A model generated the notes under the pieces. That model saw only the letters and a list, made by a program, of their open reading frames with translations. It was not told where the DNA came from and did no database searches. A stretch of 64,000 nucleotides of DNA, taken from contig NZ_JOAI01000001.1 in NCBI RefSeq assembly GCF_000717715.1, forward strand, positions 186,001 through 250,000, in the 5' to 3' direction. Of this stretch, positions 18,977 through 29,643 are shown piece after piece. Within the stretch, counting starts at the first letter, position 1; each line of letters opens with the position of its first letter. Made by a program: the position numbers and the translations under genes. Origin of the DNA: Streptomyces sp. NRRL B-24484. GTDB lineage: Bacteria > Actinomycetota > Actinomycetes > Streptomycetales > Streptomycetaceae.

Positions 18977-21238
18977 GTGACACCCAAGCTCGGCCTCGCC
19001 GCCGCCATGGCCGCGTGGAGCGCGAGACACCGCAAGACGGCGGTGTTCGGCTGGCTCCTGTTCGTCGTCCTCGCCGCGTTCCTGGGCGGCCTCCACGGCA
19101 GCACCAAGGTCACCGACTCCGAGGCGATGCCGGGCGAGGTCTCCCGCGCCGCGAAGATCCTCGACGACGCCGGCATCAAGACCCCCGCCGGCGAGACCGT
19201 GCTCGTCCAGAGCGCCGCGCTGACCGCGGACGACCCGGCCTTCCGGGCCGTCGTCGACGAGGCCGCCGCCGCCGTCCGGGCCACCGGCAGGGCCGCCGAC
19301 CTGCGCAGCCCGTACGACACCGGCGCGGTCTCCGCCGACCGGCACTCCGCGCTGCTGCAGTTCAGCGTGGCCGGCGAGGACCGCGAGAAGGCCGTGGAGA
19401 ACGTGCCGGCCGTGCTCGACGCGGTCGCCGGGGTCCAGGCGAAGCACAAGGACCTCACCGTCGAGGAGTTCGGCGAGGCCAGCTCCGGCAAGTGGTTCCA
19501 GGACCGGTTCAAGAACGACTTCCAGCGCGCCGAGTGGACGGCCGTCCCGCTGGCGCTGGGCATCCTGCTGATCGCCTTCGGCGCCCTGGTCGCCGCCGTG
19601 CTGCCGGTCGTCCTCGCGCTCACCGCCTTCATCGCCGCCGGCGGCCTGGTCGCCCTCTCCAGCGGCCTGCTGCACACCAGCGACGACGCGAGCTCGGTGA
19701 TGCTGCTCGTCGGCCTCGCCGTCGGCGTCGACTACTGCCTCTTCTACCTGCGCCGCGAGCGCGAGGAGCGGGCCGCCGGACGCGACGCCGCCACCGCCCT
19801 GCGGGTCGCCGCCGCCACCTCCGGCCGGGCCGTGCTGGTCTCCGGCGTCACCGTGGTCGTCGCCATGGCCGGCCTCTTCCTCACCGGCATCGCCGACTTC
19901 CAGGCGATGTCCTCCGCCACCATCGTCGTGGTGATCACCGCCGTGCTCGGCTCGCTCACCGTGCTGCCGGCCCTGCTGTCGATGCTCGGCGACCGGGTCG
20001 ACAAGGGCCGCCTGCCGCTGCTGCACAAGCTCCGCAGCAGCGAGGCCGCCGCCGGCGGCCGGGTCTGGAACGCCCTGCTCACCCCCGTGCTGAACCGGCC
20101 GCTCGCCGCCACCGTCCTCGCCGGCGGCCTGCTGCTCGGCCTCGCCGCACCACTGCTCACCATGCACACCGCCAACCTGACCTTCCAGCAGCAGCTGCCG
20201 AAGGGCAACGCCCTGGTCGCCACCTCGCAGCGGATCGAGAAGGCCTTCCCCGGCAGCCCCGCCCCCGCCCTCGTCGTGGTCAAGGCCCGCGCCGTCGACT
20301 CCCCCGAGATGAAGCAGGCCCTCGCCGACCTGAAGGCCCGGGCCCTGGCCACCGGGAAGATGCACGAGCCGATCCAGGTGACGGTGCACGGCGCGCAGAA
20401 CGTCGCCCTGGTCGACGTCCCCCTCGTCGGCACCGGCAACGACGACGCCAGCACCGCGGCCCTGGAGGCGCTGCGGGGCGACGTGGTGGCGAACACGGTG
20501 CTCAAAGTGCCCGGAACGGAGGCCCCGGTCACGGGCAGCACCGCGGGCTCGCACGACTTCAACGAGCAGATGTCCGACTCGATGCTCCCGGTCTTCGGCT
20601 TCGTCGTCGCCTTCGCCTTCCTGCTGATGCTCTGCTCGTTCCGCTCGCTCGGCATCGCGCTCACCGCGGTGGTGCTCAACCTGCTGTCGGTCGGCGCCGC
20701 GTACGGCGTGCTCGCCCTGGTCTTCCAGCACGGCGTGGGCGCCTCGCTGTTCGGCACCGCCGGGGTGGGCGCGGTGGAGTCCTGGGTGCCGCTCTTCCTG
20801 TTCGTGATCCTCTTCGGCCTGAGCATGGACTACCACGTGTTCGTGGTCTCCCGGATCAAGGAGGCGCACGACCGGGGCCTGTCCACCCGGGCCGCCGTCT
20901 CCCACGGCATCCGCTCCACCGCCGGTGTGGTGACCAGCGCCGCGGTGATCATGGTCGGGGTGTTCGCGGTGTTCGGCACGCTGTCCATGCAGTCGATGAA
21001 GCAGATGGGCGCCGGCCTCGCCGTCGCGGTGCTGATCGACGCCACCGTGATCCGCGCGGTGCTGCTGCCCGCCGTGATGAGCCTGCTCGGGGAGCGCAAC
21101 TGGTACCTGCCGCGCTGGCTGAACTGGCTGCCGAACCTCTCGCACGGCGAGTCCTTCCCGCCGGTCACCCCGGCCGCGCCCGCCCCGGCCGGCCTGCACC
21201 TGCCGGACGGCCAGTCCGCCGGCGGCGCGCGGGTCTGA
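18977..21238 (+). CDS. MMPL-family RND transporter
   Basis: A 753-residue MMPL exporter paralogous to the divergent neighbour but shorter in its loops. TM1 is TAVFGWLLFVVLAAFLGGL. The first membrane block contains LLVGLAVGVDYCLFYLRRERE and the second contains FVILFGLSMDYHVFVVSRIKE, the two GxxxDY proton-relay motifs. The C-terminal tail (LPNLSHGESF...) is cytoplasmic. GTG at 18977 follows GGGGGAC; longer in-frame sequence upstream lies in the repeat region and is not coding in character. Substrate is unknown, though actinomycete relatives export lipids or antibiotics. Confidence 0.92.
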   Translation: MTPKLGLAAAMAAWSARHRKTAVFGWLLFVVLAAFLGGLHGSTKVTDSEAMPGEVSRAAKILDDAGIKTPAGETVLVQSAALTADDPAFRAVVDEAAAAVRATGRAADLRSPYDTGAVSADRHSALLQFSVAGEDREKAVENVPAVLDAVAGVQAKHKDLTVEEFGEASSGKWFQDRFKNDFQRAEWTAVPLALGILLIAFGALVAAVLPVVLALTAFIAAGGLVALSSGLLHTSDDASSVMLLVGLAVGVDYCLFYLRREREERAAGRDAATALRVAAATSGRAVLVSGVTVVVAMAGLFLTGIADFQAMSSATIVVVITAVLGSLTVLPALLSMLGDRVDKGRLPLLHKLRSSEAAAGGRVWNALLTPVLNRPLAATVLAGGLLLGLAAPLLTMHTANLTFQQQLPKGNALVATSQRIEKAFPGSPAPALVVVKARAVDSPEMKQALADLKARALATGKMHEPIQVTVHGAQNVALVDVPLVGTGNDDASTAALEALRGDVVANTVLKVPGTEAPVTGSTAGSHDFNEQMSDSMLPVFGFVVAFAFLLMLCSFRSLGIALTAVVLNLLSVGAAYGVLALVFQHGVGASLFGTAGVGAVESWVPLFLFVILFGLSMDYHVFVVSRIKEAHDRGLSTRAAVSHGIRSTAGVVTSAAVIMVGVFAVFGTLSMQSMKQMGAGLAVAVLIDATVIRAVLLPAVMSLLGERNWYLPRWLNWLPNLSHGESFPPVTPAAPAPAGLHLPDGQSAGGARV

Positions 21239-21243
21239 CCCTC

Positions 21244-21273
21244 CGCACGAACGACCACCGCACGAACGACCAC
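21244..21273. repeat. Tandem 15-bp repeat
   Basis: CGCACGAACGACCAC is repeated exactly at 21244-21258 and 21259-21273, followed by a partial third unit CGCACGG. It lies just after the MMPL stop, in a non-coding gap, and is probably slippage-generated. Confidence 0.8.
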
Positions 21274-21351
21274 CGCACGGCCGGGCCCCGCAGCACGCGG
21301 GGTCCGGCCGCCGTGCGCCAGGATGGTCCGGACCGCACCGAGGAGCCCGCC

Positions 21352-22239
21352 GTGACCGCCTTCGACGAAGCCCGCGCCCGCACCCTGCTGGCCGGCGCCT
21401 GCCGCACCGCGGGACTGCCCGCACCGGACGGCGCCCGGCTGCTCGCCCTCGGCGAGAACGCCGTGTTCGACCTCGGCTCCCCGGCACTCGTGGCCAAGAT
21501 CGGCCGCAGCCCCGCGCTGCTGCCCCGCGCCGCCCGCGAACTGGCCGTCGCCGACTGGCTGGACGCCGCCGGCATCCCGGTCGTCCGCCCCCGGCACACC
21601 GAGCCCGTGACCGCCGACGGACACCCGGTCACCTTCTGGCACCGGCTGCCCGACCCCGTCCGCCCGGCGCGGACGGCCGACCTCGCGCCGCTGCTGCGCG
21701 CCCTGCACACGCTGCCCGCCCCCGACAGCCCCCCGCTCGGCCCCCGCGACCTGCTGGCCCCGGTCGACGGATGGCTCGCCGCGGCGGCCGGCCACGTCGA
21801 CCCCGCCGACACCGCCTTCCTGCGCGCCCGGAAGGAGAGCTTCGTCACGGCGGCCGCCGAACTCACCCCCCACCTCGCCCCCGGTCCGGTGCACGGCGAC
21901 GCCCTCCCCCGCAACGTCCACGTCGGCCCGGACGGCCCCGTCCTGCTCGACCTGGAGAACGTCGGCCACGACCTGCGCGAGCACGACCTCGTCGTCCTGG
22001 CGCTCAGTCACGACCGGTACGGCGTACCGGAGGAGGAGTACCGGGACTTCACCGCGGCCTACGGCTGGGACGTCCGGGAGTGGAACGGCTTCGCCGTCCT
22101 GCGCGGCGCCCGGGAGACGGCGAGCGCCGCCTGGGTCGCCCAGCACGTCCCCGGCAACCCGGCCGCGGCGGCCGAGTTCCGCCGCCGGGTGGACTCCTTG
22201 CGCGACGGTCACGCCTCCGTACGCTGGTATCCGTTCTGA
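21352..22239 (+). CDS. Aminoglycoside phosphotransferase-fold kinase
   Basis: A 295-residue protein of the APH/choline-kinase fold, which transfers phosphate from ATP to small hydroxylated molecules. Visible features are the ATP-lysine in LVAKIGR (K49), the catalytic loop HGDALPRNV at 181-189 and the metal-binding DLENVG from residue 200. The substrate cannot be deduced; many chromosomal members in actinomycetes are not resistance genes. GTG at 21352 follows GAGGAG. It is colinear with the MMPL gene and the deacetylase but 100 bp or more separate them, so operon membership is uncertain. Confidence 0.85.
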   Translation: MTAFDEARARTLLAGACRTAGLPAPDGARLLALGENAVFDLGSPALVAKIGRSPALLPRAARELAVADWLDAAGIPVVRPRHTEPVTADGHPVTFWHRLPDPVRPARTADLAPLLRALHTLPAPDSPPLGPRDLLAPVDGWLAAAAGHVDPADTAFLRARKESFVTAAAELTPHLAPGPVHGDALPRNVHVGPDGPVLLDLENVGHDLREHDLVVLALSHDRYGVPEEEYRDFTAAYGWDVREWNGFAVLRGARETASAAWVAQHVPGNPAAAAEFRRRVDSLRDGHASVRWYPF

Positions 22240-22291
22240 GACCCGACAACCGGGTCCGTTCGTACCCGACGACGGAACCGGCGGTCCGCGC

Positions 22292-22344
22292 CTGACGTCG
22301 TCCCCGGCACACGCCCCCACCCGGGGTGGCCGGTACGACGTCAG
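22292..22344 (+). promoter_or_regulatory. Long imperfect hairpin reaching the deacetylase ribosome site
   Basis: CTGACGTCGT (22292-22301) pairs perfectly with ACGACGTCAG (22335-22344). The arms continue inward as CCCCGGC against GCCGG(T) and then CCACCC against GGGTGG, so most of 22292-22344 can fold into one stem. Its 3' arm ends inside the AGGAG ribosome site at 22343-22347. It could be the terminator of the kinase gene or a translational control element. Confidence 0.55.
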
Positions 22345-22355
22345 GAGTCGTCACC

Positions 22356-23327
22356 ATGCGGATGCCCAGCCCCCGATCCCGTCGCACCCTCGGCCTCGGC
22401 CTCGCTGCGCTGCTCGCGCCCACCGTGATCGCCGCTTGCGGTTCGGCCACCCACGCACGCACCGCGAGCGCCGACGGCGCCCGCACCACGGCCGCCGCCG
22501 TCACCCCGCGCGACACCGCCGCCACGAGCGGATCGCCGTCGGCCGCCGCGAGCGCCACCCCGGCCGTCCCCGCCCAGCGCAGCGCGCCGCCCTCGGCGAG
22601 CGCCTCCGCCACCACCGCGGCGCCGACCACCGCCGCGCCCGGCGGCAGCAGCAGTGCGGCCCCCTCCGCGCCGGGCGCCACCACGGGCCCGTCCGGCCAC
22701 ACCCCGAGCGGCAGCCCGACCCGCAGCCACCAGGTGCTCCGGTCCACCGCGAGCGGCGGCCGCACCGTCGCCCTCACCTTCGACGACGGCCCGGGCCCCG
22801 CCACCCGTCCGATCCTCGACCTGCTCGCGCAGTACCACGCCAAGGCGACCTTCTGCATGGTCGGCAACGAGGTCGACCGCGACCCGGCGGCCGTCCGCCT
22901 CGTGCTCGCCGGGGGTCACCGGCTGTGCGACCACACCGTCGACCACCCGCAGCCGCTGCACACCCGCAGCCACGACCAGCAGGTGCACGAGATCGCCGAC
23001 GCGGAGCAGACGATCCTGCGGGCCGCCGGTCCGGGCGCCGAGGTGGCCTGGTTCCGCGCCCCCGGCGGCGACTTCACCGCCGAGAACGAGCAGATCGCGG
23101 TCGACCACGGCATGCGCTCGCTCGGCTGGTCGGTCGACCCCCGCGACTGGGCCAGGCCCGGTGTCCCGGCGATCGTCGCCAACGTCCAGCAGCACCTGCG
23201 CCCCGGCGGGGTGGTGCTGATGCACGACGGCGGCGGCGACCGCAGCCAGACGATCGAGGCGCTGCGCCAGCTCCTGCCCTGGCTGGTCGCGCAGGGCTAC
23301 ACCTTCGACTTCCCGGCCGGCGGCTGA
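22356..23327 (+). CDS. Lipoprotein polysaccharide deacetylase (NodB domain)
   Basis: A 323-residue surface enzyme expected to remove N-acetyl (or O-acetyl) groups from peptidoglycan or other glycans. The leader has RSRR, a hydrophobic core and a lipobox-like VIAAC with Cys28. A Ser/Thr/Ala/Pro-rich linker covers residues 30-125. The NodB domain follows with TFDDGP (141-146, metal/base aspartates), DHTVDHP giving the H193/H197 metal pair, RAPGGD at 234-239 and LMHD with H290. ATG at 22356 has AGGAG eight bases upstream. All catalytic motifs are intact. Confidence 0.92.
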   Translation: MRMPSPRSRRTLGLGLAALLAPTVIAACGSATHARTASADGARTTAAAVTPRDTAATSGSPSAAASATPAVPAQRSAPPSASASATTAAPTTAAPGGSSSAAPSAPGATTGPSGHTPSGSPTRSHQVLRSTASGGRTVALTFDDGPGPATRPILDLLAQYHAKATFCMVGNEVDRDPAAVRLVLAGGHRLCDHTVDHPQPLHTRSHDQQVHEIADAEQTILRAAGPGAEVAWFRAPGGDFTAENEQIAVDHGMRSLGWSVDPRDWARPGVPAIVANVQQHLRPGGVVLMHDGGGDRSQTIEALRQLLPWLVAQGYTFDFPAGG

Positions 23328-23358
23328 CCCGGGGCCCGACCGACGGACCGGGCCGCGG

Positions 23359-24087
23359 TCAGCCCGCCGCGGCCGCGGCGGGCCAGGGCACCACGGGCCA
23401 GGCCGGTTCGATCCGGGCCTGCGGGTCCGAGGTGCGGCGCAGGTACTGCTGGAAGGACGCGGCCTGCTCCGCGGCGGCCCGCACCTGGAGCGCGTGCAGG
23501 TCGGCGAGCCCGACGCCGCCCACCGCGGGGAAGGCCTCGCCGAGCCGGCGGGCCACCCGGGCCGCGGCCACCGCGTCGGCACCGGCCTGGTGCGCGCCGT
23601 CCAGCACCACGCCGTAGTGCTCGCACAGCGCCTGCAGGTTCCGCTTGCCGCGGCGGTAGCGGTCGGCGTGCTTGTCCAGCACCAGCGGGTCGATGACCGG
23701 CGCGGGCGTGCCGCCGAGCCGCGCCGAGAGCGGGCTGACGCCGTGTCGGCGGCACTCCCGGTCGAGCAGCGACAGGTCGTAGCGCGCGTTCATGATGACC
23801 AGCGGTGTGCCGGAGCCGAGGGCCTCCGCTATGGACCGGGTGATCTCCTCCACGGCGCCGGCCGCGGCCACCCCGCGCTCGCGGGCCTGTGCGGTGCCGA
23901 TGCCGTGGATGGCGGTGGCCTGCGCCGGGATCGGTATGCCCGGGTCGACCAGCCAGTGGTGCTCCCGCGAGACCGTGCCGTCCGGCTCCAGCCGGACGAG
24001 GGCTGCGGTGACGATCCGGTCGTTCTCGATGTCCGTGCCGGTGGTCTCCAGGTCGAAGGCCAGCAGGCCGGCGGCCAGCCAGCTCAT
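23359..24087 (-). CDS. DnaQ-like 3'-5' exonuclease
   Basis: A 242-residue DEDD-type exonuclease domain protein. Exo I is AFDLETTGTD with the catalytic D and E near residue 11, exo II is in NARYDLSLLD and exo III is HQAGADAVAAARV, giving the DEDDh set. The C-terminal 70 residues are a family-specific helical extension. ATG at 24087 is chosen because it places the exonuclease motif close to the N terminus; in-frame ATGs farther upstream would add a low-complexity leader. It resembles the epsilon-like exonucleases commonly found as extra copies in actinomycetes; whether it proofreads or degrades RNA is unknown. Confidence 0.88.
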   Translation of the reverse strand: MSWLAAGLLAFDLETTGTDIENDRIVTAALVRLEPDGTVSREHHWLVDPGIPIPAQATAIHGIGTAQARERGVAAAGAVEEITRSIAEALGSGTPLVIMNARYDLSLLDRECRRHGVSPLSARLGGTPAPVIDPLVLDKHADRYRRGKRNLQALCEHYGVVLDGAHQAGADAVAAARVARRLGEAFPAVGGVGLADLHALQVRAAAEQAASFQQYLRRTSDPQARIEPAWPVVPWPAAAAAG

Positions 24088-24304
24088 CGTGGGCCCCCGG
24101 CCGTGCGGTGGCCGTGGTGGGCGGGTGCGGTCGGCGTCCCCCTCCGGGTCGTCATCCGGCGCTCCTTCCGTCGCTCCTGCCGTGACGGGGACCATCATCG
24201 CCCGCACCAGTGACAGCCCCGCCGGTCGGGTCGCCCGGCGGGGCCGTCGAGGGGTGCTCCGACGCGCCGGAGCAGCACGTCGGGCGGGGCGTCGGGGCGG
24301 GGCG

Positions 24305-25540
24305 TCAGGCGGTGGCGAGCAGGCCGCTGCCGAGCCAGCCGTTCTCGTCCGGGACGCCGGGCAGCACGAAGAAGTAGCCGCCGCCGGTGGGCGCGAGGAA
24401 GGCGGCCAGCGGCTCGCCGTTCAGCCGCTGCTGGACGGCCTCGAACTGCCGGGCGAGGTCCTGCTGGTAGCAGCAGAACAGCAGCCCCATGTCGAGGTCG
24501 CCGGCCCGGTCGACGCCGCGGTCGTAGTTGTAGCCGCGGCGCAGGATCCGCGAGTCGGCGGTGGCGGCCGTGCGCGGGTTGGCGAGCCGGATGTGCGCGT
24601 CGAGGGCGATCACCGCACCGGACGGGTCCTTGCCGTACGCCGGGCCGTCCTGCTCGGTCGTGCCGCCGAGCGGTGCGCCGCTGTCGCGGTGCCGGCCGAC
24701 GATCCGCTCCTGGTCGGCCACCGGCAGGGCGTCCCAGGGTTCGACCCGCATCCGGATGATCCGCAGCACCTGGTAGGTGCCGCCGGCCGCCCAGGCCGGT
24801 TCGCCGCCGGCCGCGGCGACCCAGACCAGACCGTCCATCACCCGGTCCGAGCCGGTGTCGGGGTTGGCGATGCCGTCCTTGAAGCCCTGCAGGTTGCGCT
24901 GCGCGCCGTCCGGCCGGGACGGGTTCTGGAAGCCGTCGATCCGCCAGGTCGGGCGGAGCGCGCCGCGGGTGTGCCGGGTCAGGTCGCGCAGGGCGTGCAG
25001 CACGGTGTCCCGGTTGTCGGCGCAGATCTGCAGCGACAGGTCGCCGTGCAGCTCCGGGCCGAGGTCGTCGCCGGGGAAGGCCGGCATCGGGGCGAGGCGC
25101 AGCGGGCGGGCGGCGGCGAGGCCGAACCGGTCGTCGAAGAGCGAGGCGCCGACGCCGACGGTGACGGTCAGTCCGTCGGCGGGGACGTCGGTGCCGAGCA
25201 GGCAGGTGTCCGAAGGCGGCTCTCCGGCGCCGGCCGGCGCGGGGGTGCCGCCGGCCGTCAGGAAGCGGATGCGGTCGGTCAGGGTGCGCAGCAGCTGTTC
25301 CAGGGCGGGCCGGTCGGGGGCGGTGACCTCGGCGGCGACGAAGGCGGCGAAGCGCTGGGCGGGCGTGGTGACGCCGGCCTGGTGCGGACCGTGGAAGGGG
25401 ACGGCGTCCCGCCGGACGTCCGTCGCGGCGGCCGCGGGCCCGCCGGTGAGGACCGGTCCGGCGGCGACGGCGGCGCCGGCGGCGAGGGTGGCCTTGACGA
25501 AGCTGCGGCGGGCGGGGGCGGCAGTGGTCTGCTCGGTCAT
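24305..25540 (-). CDS. Tat-exported Dyp-type haem peroxidase (EfeB-like)
   Basis: A 411-residue secreted dye-decolorizing peroxidase/deferrochelatase. The N terminus has twin arginines at 11-12 (RRSFVKATLAAGAAVAAG), a Tat signal. The enzyme body shows the diagnostic GFKDG at 219-223, whose aspartate activates peroxide, and the haem-ligand histidine in ALDAHIRLANPR (H316). The C terminus contains the usual LLFCCYQQDL stretch. ATG at 25540 fits the signal peptide. EfeB normally sits with efeU and efeO in an iron-uptake operon; neither is adjacent here, so this copy stands alone. Confidence 0.93.
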   Translation of the reverse strand: MTEQTTAAPARRSFVKATLAAGAAVAAGPVLTGGPAAAATDVRRDAVPFHGPHQAGVTTPAQRFAAFVAAEVTAPDRPALEQLLRTLTDRIRFLTAGGTPAPAGAGEPPSDTCLLGTDVPADGLTVTVGVGASLFDDRFGLAAARPLRLAPMPAFPGDDLGPELHGDLSLQICADNRDTVLHALRDLTRHTRGALRPTWRIDGFQNPSRPDGAQRNLQGFKDGIANPDTGSDRVMDGLVWVAAAGGEPAWAAGGTYQVLRIIRMRVEPWDALPVADQERIVGRHRDSGAPLGGTTEQDGPAYGKDPSGAVIALDAHIRLANPRTAATADSRILRRGYNYDRGVDRAGDLDMGLLFCCYQQDLARQFEAVQQRLNGEPLAAFLAPTGGGYFFVLPGVPDENGWLGSGLLATA

Positions 25541-25769
25541 CGGGGGCTCCGGTGTCGAACTGCGTCGGGGGGAGCGCGGCAGCCGGCCGTCACGGCCGCT
25601 TCGCACACGCCCCAACCGTGCGGCGCCGACCCGCGCGCCGCACCCCGGACGGTCCCCCGATCCGCCGACCGGCCGCACGGGCGGGTCGCCGGGCACGGCC
25701 GACGGGAACGGCCGACGGGAACGGCGGGGCGTGACCTCGCCCACCGGTCCGCTCGGCCCGCACGGTCCG

Positions 25770-27029
25770 TCAGGACACCGCGCGGGAGTCGGCCCAGCTG
25801 CCCTCGAACTCCTCGCGGTAGACCTCCAGCAGCCCCGGCTCGGTGCCGCCCGACTCCTGGCCGGCGCCGCCGCGCAGCACGATGGCGGGCGACTCGATGC
25901 CGCGGGCGCGCCGCAGGTAGGGCTGGACGATGCCGACGTCCCCGGAGCGGCGGCGGCCGCCGGTCTGGCCGGTGACCCGGGGGCCCTCGACCAGGTAGGC
26001 GGTGAAGCGGGGCATCTCGTCGAAGACCCGGATCTCGAAGCCGCCCGGGTCGCGCAGCCGGGCCCGGACCCGCCGCACGTGCATGATGTTCATCTCGACG
26101 GACCGCCCGAGCTCGCCCCGGCCGAGGCCGAGTTCCCGCTCGCGCCGGCGCACCGCGCTGCTGGCCGGGTTGAGGAAGAGCAGGCGGACGCGGCAGCCCT
26201 CGCCGGCGAGCCGGACCAGCCGCTTGCCGGTGTAGTTCTGGCAGAGCATGCCGAGGCCGATGCCGACCGCGTCGAGCCGCCGGGCGCCGTCGAGCAGGTC
26301 CTCGACGGGGAGTTCGCGCTGCAGGCGGACCCGGTCGGCGTGCACGGCGACGACGTCGGCGTAGCGGCCGGCGACGAGTTCCTCGACGACGTCGGCGGGG
26401 ACGCCGCCGGCGCCGCCGTCGAGCAGGCTGAGCAGCCGGGCGGCGGCGCGCTCGGTCTGGTCGAGGACGGTCTGCGAGAGGCTGCGGTTGCGGGAGACGA
26501 CGTGCCGGGCGACCTCGAGTTCGTCGAGGGCGAGTTCGACCTCGCGGCGGTCGAGCACGTACGGCTCGAAGCAGGGCCAGTGCTGGACCATGAGTTCGCG
26601 CAGCTGGGGCAGGGTGAGGAAGACCAGCGGGTCGTCGTCGGCGGGGTCGAGGAGGTAGCCCTTGCGGCGGCTGACCTCGCGGACGGCGCCGGCCCGCAGC
26701 ACCCACTCCTCGCCGGCCGGTCCGGCCGCGGCGGTGACCCAGTCCTCGCCGTGGGCGGGGGCGTAGATAGGGCGCAGCGCCTCGTCGACGAGGGCCCGCA
26801 GCCGCTGTTCGACGAGGTTGAGCCAGACGTAGGCGCGGCCGGTGAGGCGGACGCGGTGGTAGGCGTGGTCCCATTCGGGGGCGGTCCAGCCGAGCGGGGT
26901 GCCGTCGCCGGGGGCCGGTCCGGCGGACCGGCCGGGGAGGCTGGAGCGGATGACGACGGTCGGCGCCTCGCTGCGGCCCGGCTCCGGCCCGTCGAGGCCG
27001 TCGCCCCGGCCGTCGGCGGGGAACCCCAT
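25770..27029 (-). CDS. SAV2148-type HEPN-domain protein
   Basis: A 419-residue cytoplasmic protein that I recognise as the actinomycete family named after SAV2148, described as containing a HEPN domain. The N-terminal part is helical (WDHAYHRVRLTGRAYVWLNLVEQRLRALVDEALR), the middle has LFLTLPQLRELMVQHWPCFEPYVLDRREVELALDELEVARH, and the C-terminal part (CRVRLLFLNP...IRVFDEMPRFTAYLVEG) reads like a phospholipase D-type or other nucleotide-handling alpha/beta domain. A catalytic Rx4-6H motif is not obvious. HEPN proteins are often RNases or RNA-binding. It is divergent from glgX; no functional link is known. Confidence 0.75.
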   Translation of the reverse strand: MGFPADGRGDGLDGPEPGRSEAPTVVIRSSLPGRSAGPAPGDGTPLGWTAPEWDHAYHRVRLTGRAYVWLNLVEQRLRALVDEALRPIYAPAHGEDWVTAAAGPAGEEWVLRAGAVREVSRRKGYLLDPADDDPLVFLTLPQLRELMVQHWPCFEPYVLDRREVELALDELEVARHVVSRNRSLSQTVLDQTERAAARLLSLLDGGAGGVPADVVEELVAGRYADVVAVHADRVRLQRELPVEDLLDGARRLDAVGIGLGMLCQNYTGKRLVRLAGEGCRVRLLFLNPASSAVRRRERELGLGRGELGRSVEMNIMHVRRVRARLRDPGGFEIRVFDEMPRFTAYLVEGPRVTGQTGGRRRSGDVGIVQPYLRRARGIESPAIVLRGGAGQESGGTEPGLLEVYREEFEGSWADSRAVS

Positions 27030-27443
27030 GCGCTACCTCACCTCTCGGCCGCCGCTCGTCCCGAGCGCCGGACCGTCAACTGACAGCGTCTCCACCATGG
27101 CGGCCTCGGCAGGGCCCGTCTCCGCATGGGTCGGCGGTGCGCGCCGCCGGACGATCAAGGGTACTGCCCGCTCAGGGCGGGACGCAGCCTGTTGACGGCA
27201 CAACAATGCGGGGAGAGGGCGAGCGACGGCCCCGAGCGCCGGGTTTTCGCGCCACGGACACCCGTTCGGGCGAACAACAGGTGAATGGGTTCGGTCGGCG
27301 GGCGGGGGTTGGGGAGTATGCGACGTGTGCCGTACGTGTGCCGTGCGTCACGCCGGGGGCGGCCCGCACATGCCGGGGCCCGCCCACGGGCAGATCCGAG
27401 GGAGCGCCAGTTCCCCCACGGAGCAAGGAAGTTGAGGTCCCTC
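27030..27443. promoter_or_regulatory. Divergent intergenic region between the HEPN gene and glgX, with tandem 11-bp repeat
   Basis: No gene is seen in these 414 bases. ACGTGTGCCGT is repeated exactly at 27323-27333 and 27334-27344, about 100 bases before the glgX start. A -35-like TTGACG occurs at 27192-27197. The region must hold both promoters; the tandem repeat is a possible activator or repressor site for glgX, though chance duplication is equally possible. Confidence 0.45.
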
Positions 27444-29558
<2,115 letters not shown>

Positions 29559-29578
29559 CGGCCGGGGCGCGGGGGACG

Positions 29579-29608
29579 GCCCGGGTGGGCCATTCGTGCC
29601 ACCCGGGC
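29579..29608 (+). terminator. Hairpin between glgX and treY
   Basis: GCCCGGGTGG (29579-29588) pairs perfectly with CCACCCGGGC (29599-29608) around a ten-base loop. No T run follows. It may attenuate or terminate the glgX message or stabilise a processed end, which would let treY-treZ be set at a different level. Confidence 0.55.
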
Positions 29609-29643
29609 GATAGCCTCGCCCGGGCCAGGGTAGGGATCACCCC

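Noticed and set aside
21244..21273. Tandem repeat considered as a CRISPR fragment
   Set aside because: Units are adjacent with no spacers and no cas genes are present.
21352..22239. APH-fold gene as an antibiotic resistance determinant
   Set aside because: Only the general kinase motifs are visible; there is no resistance-gene or mobile-element context.
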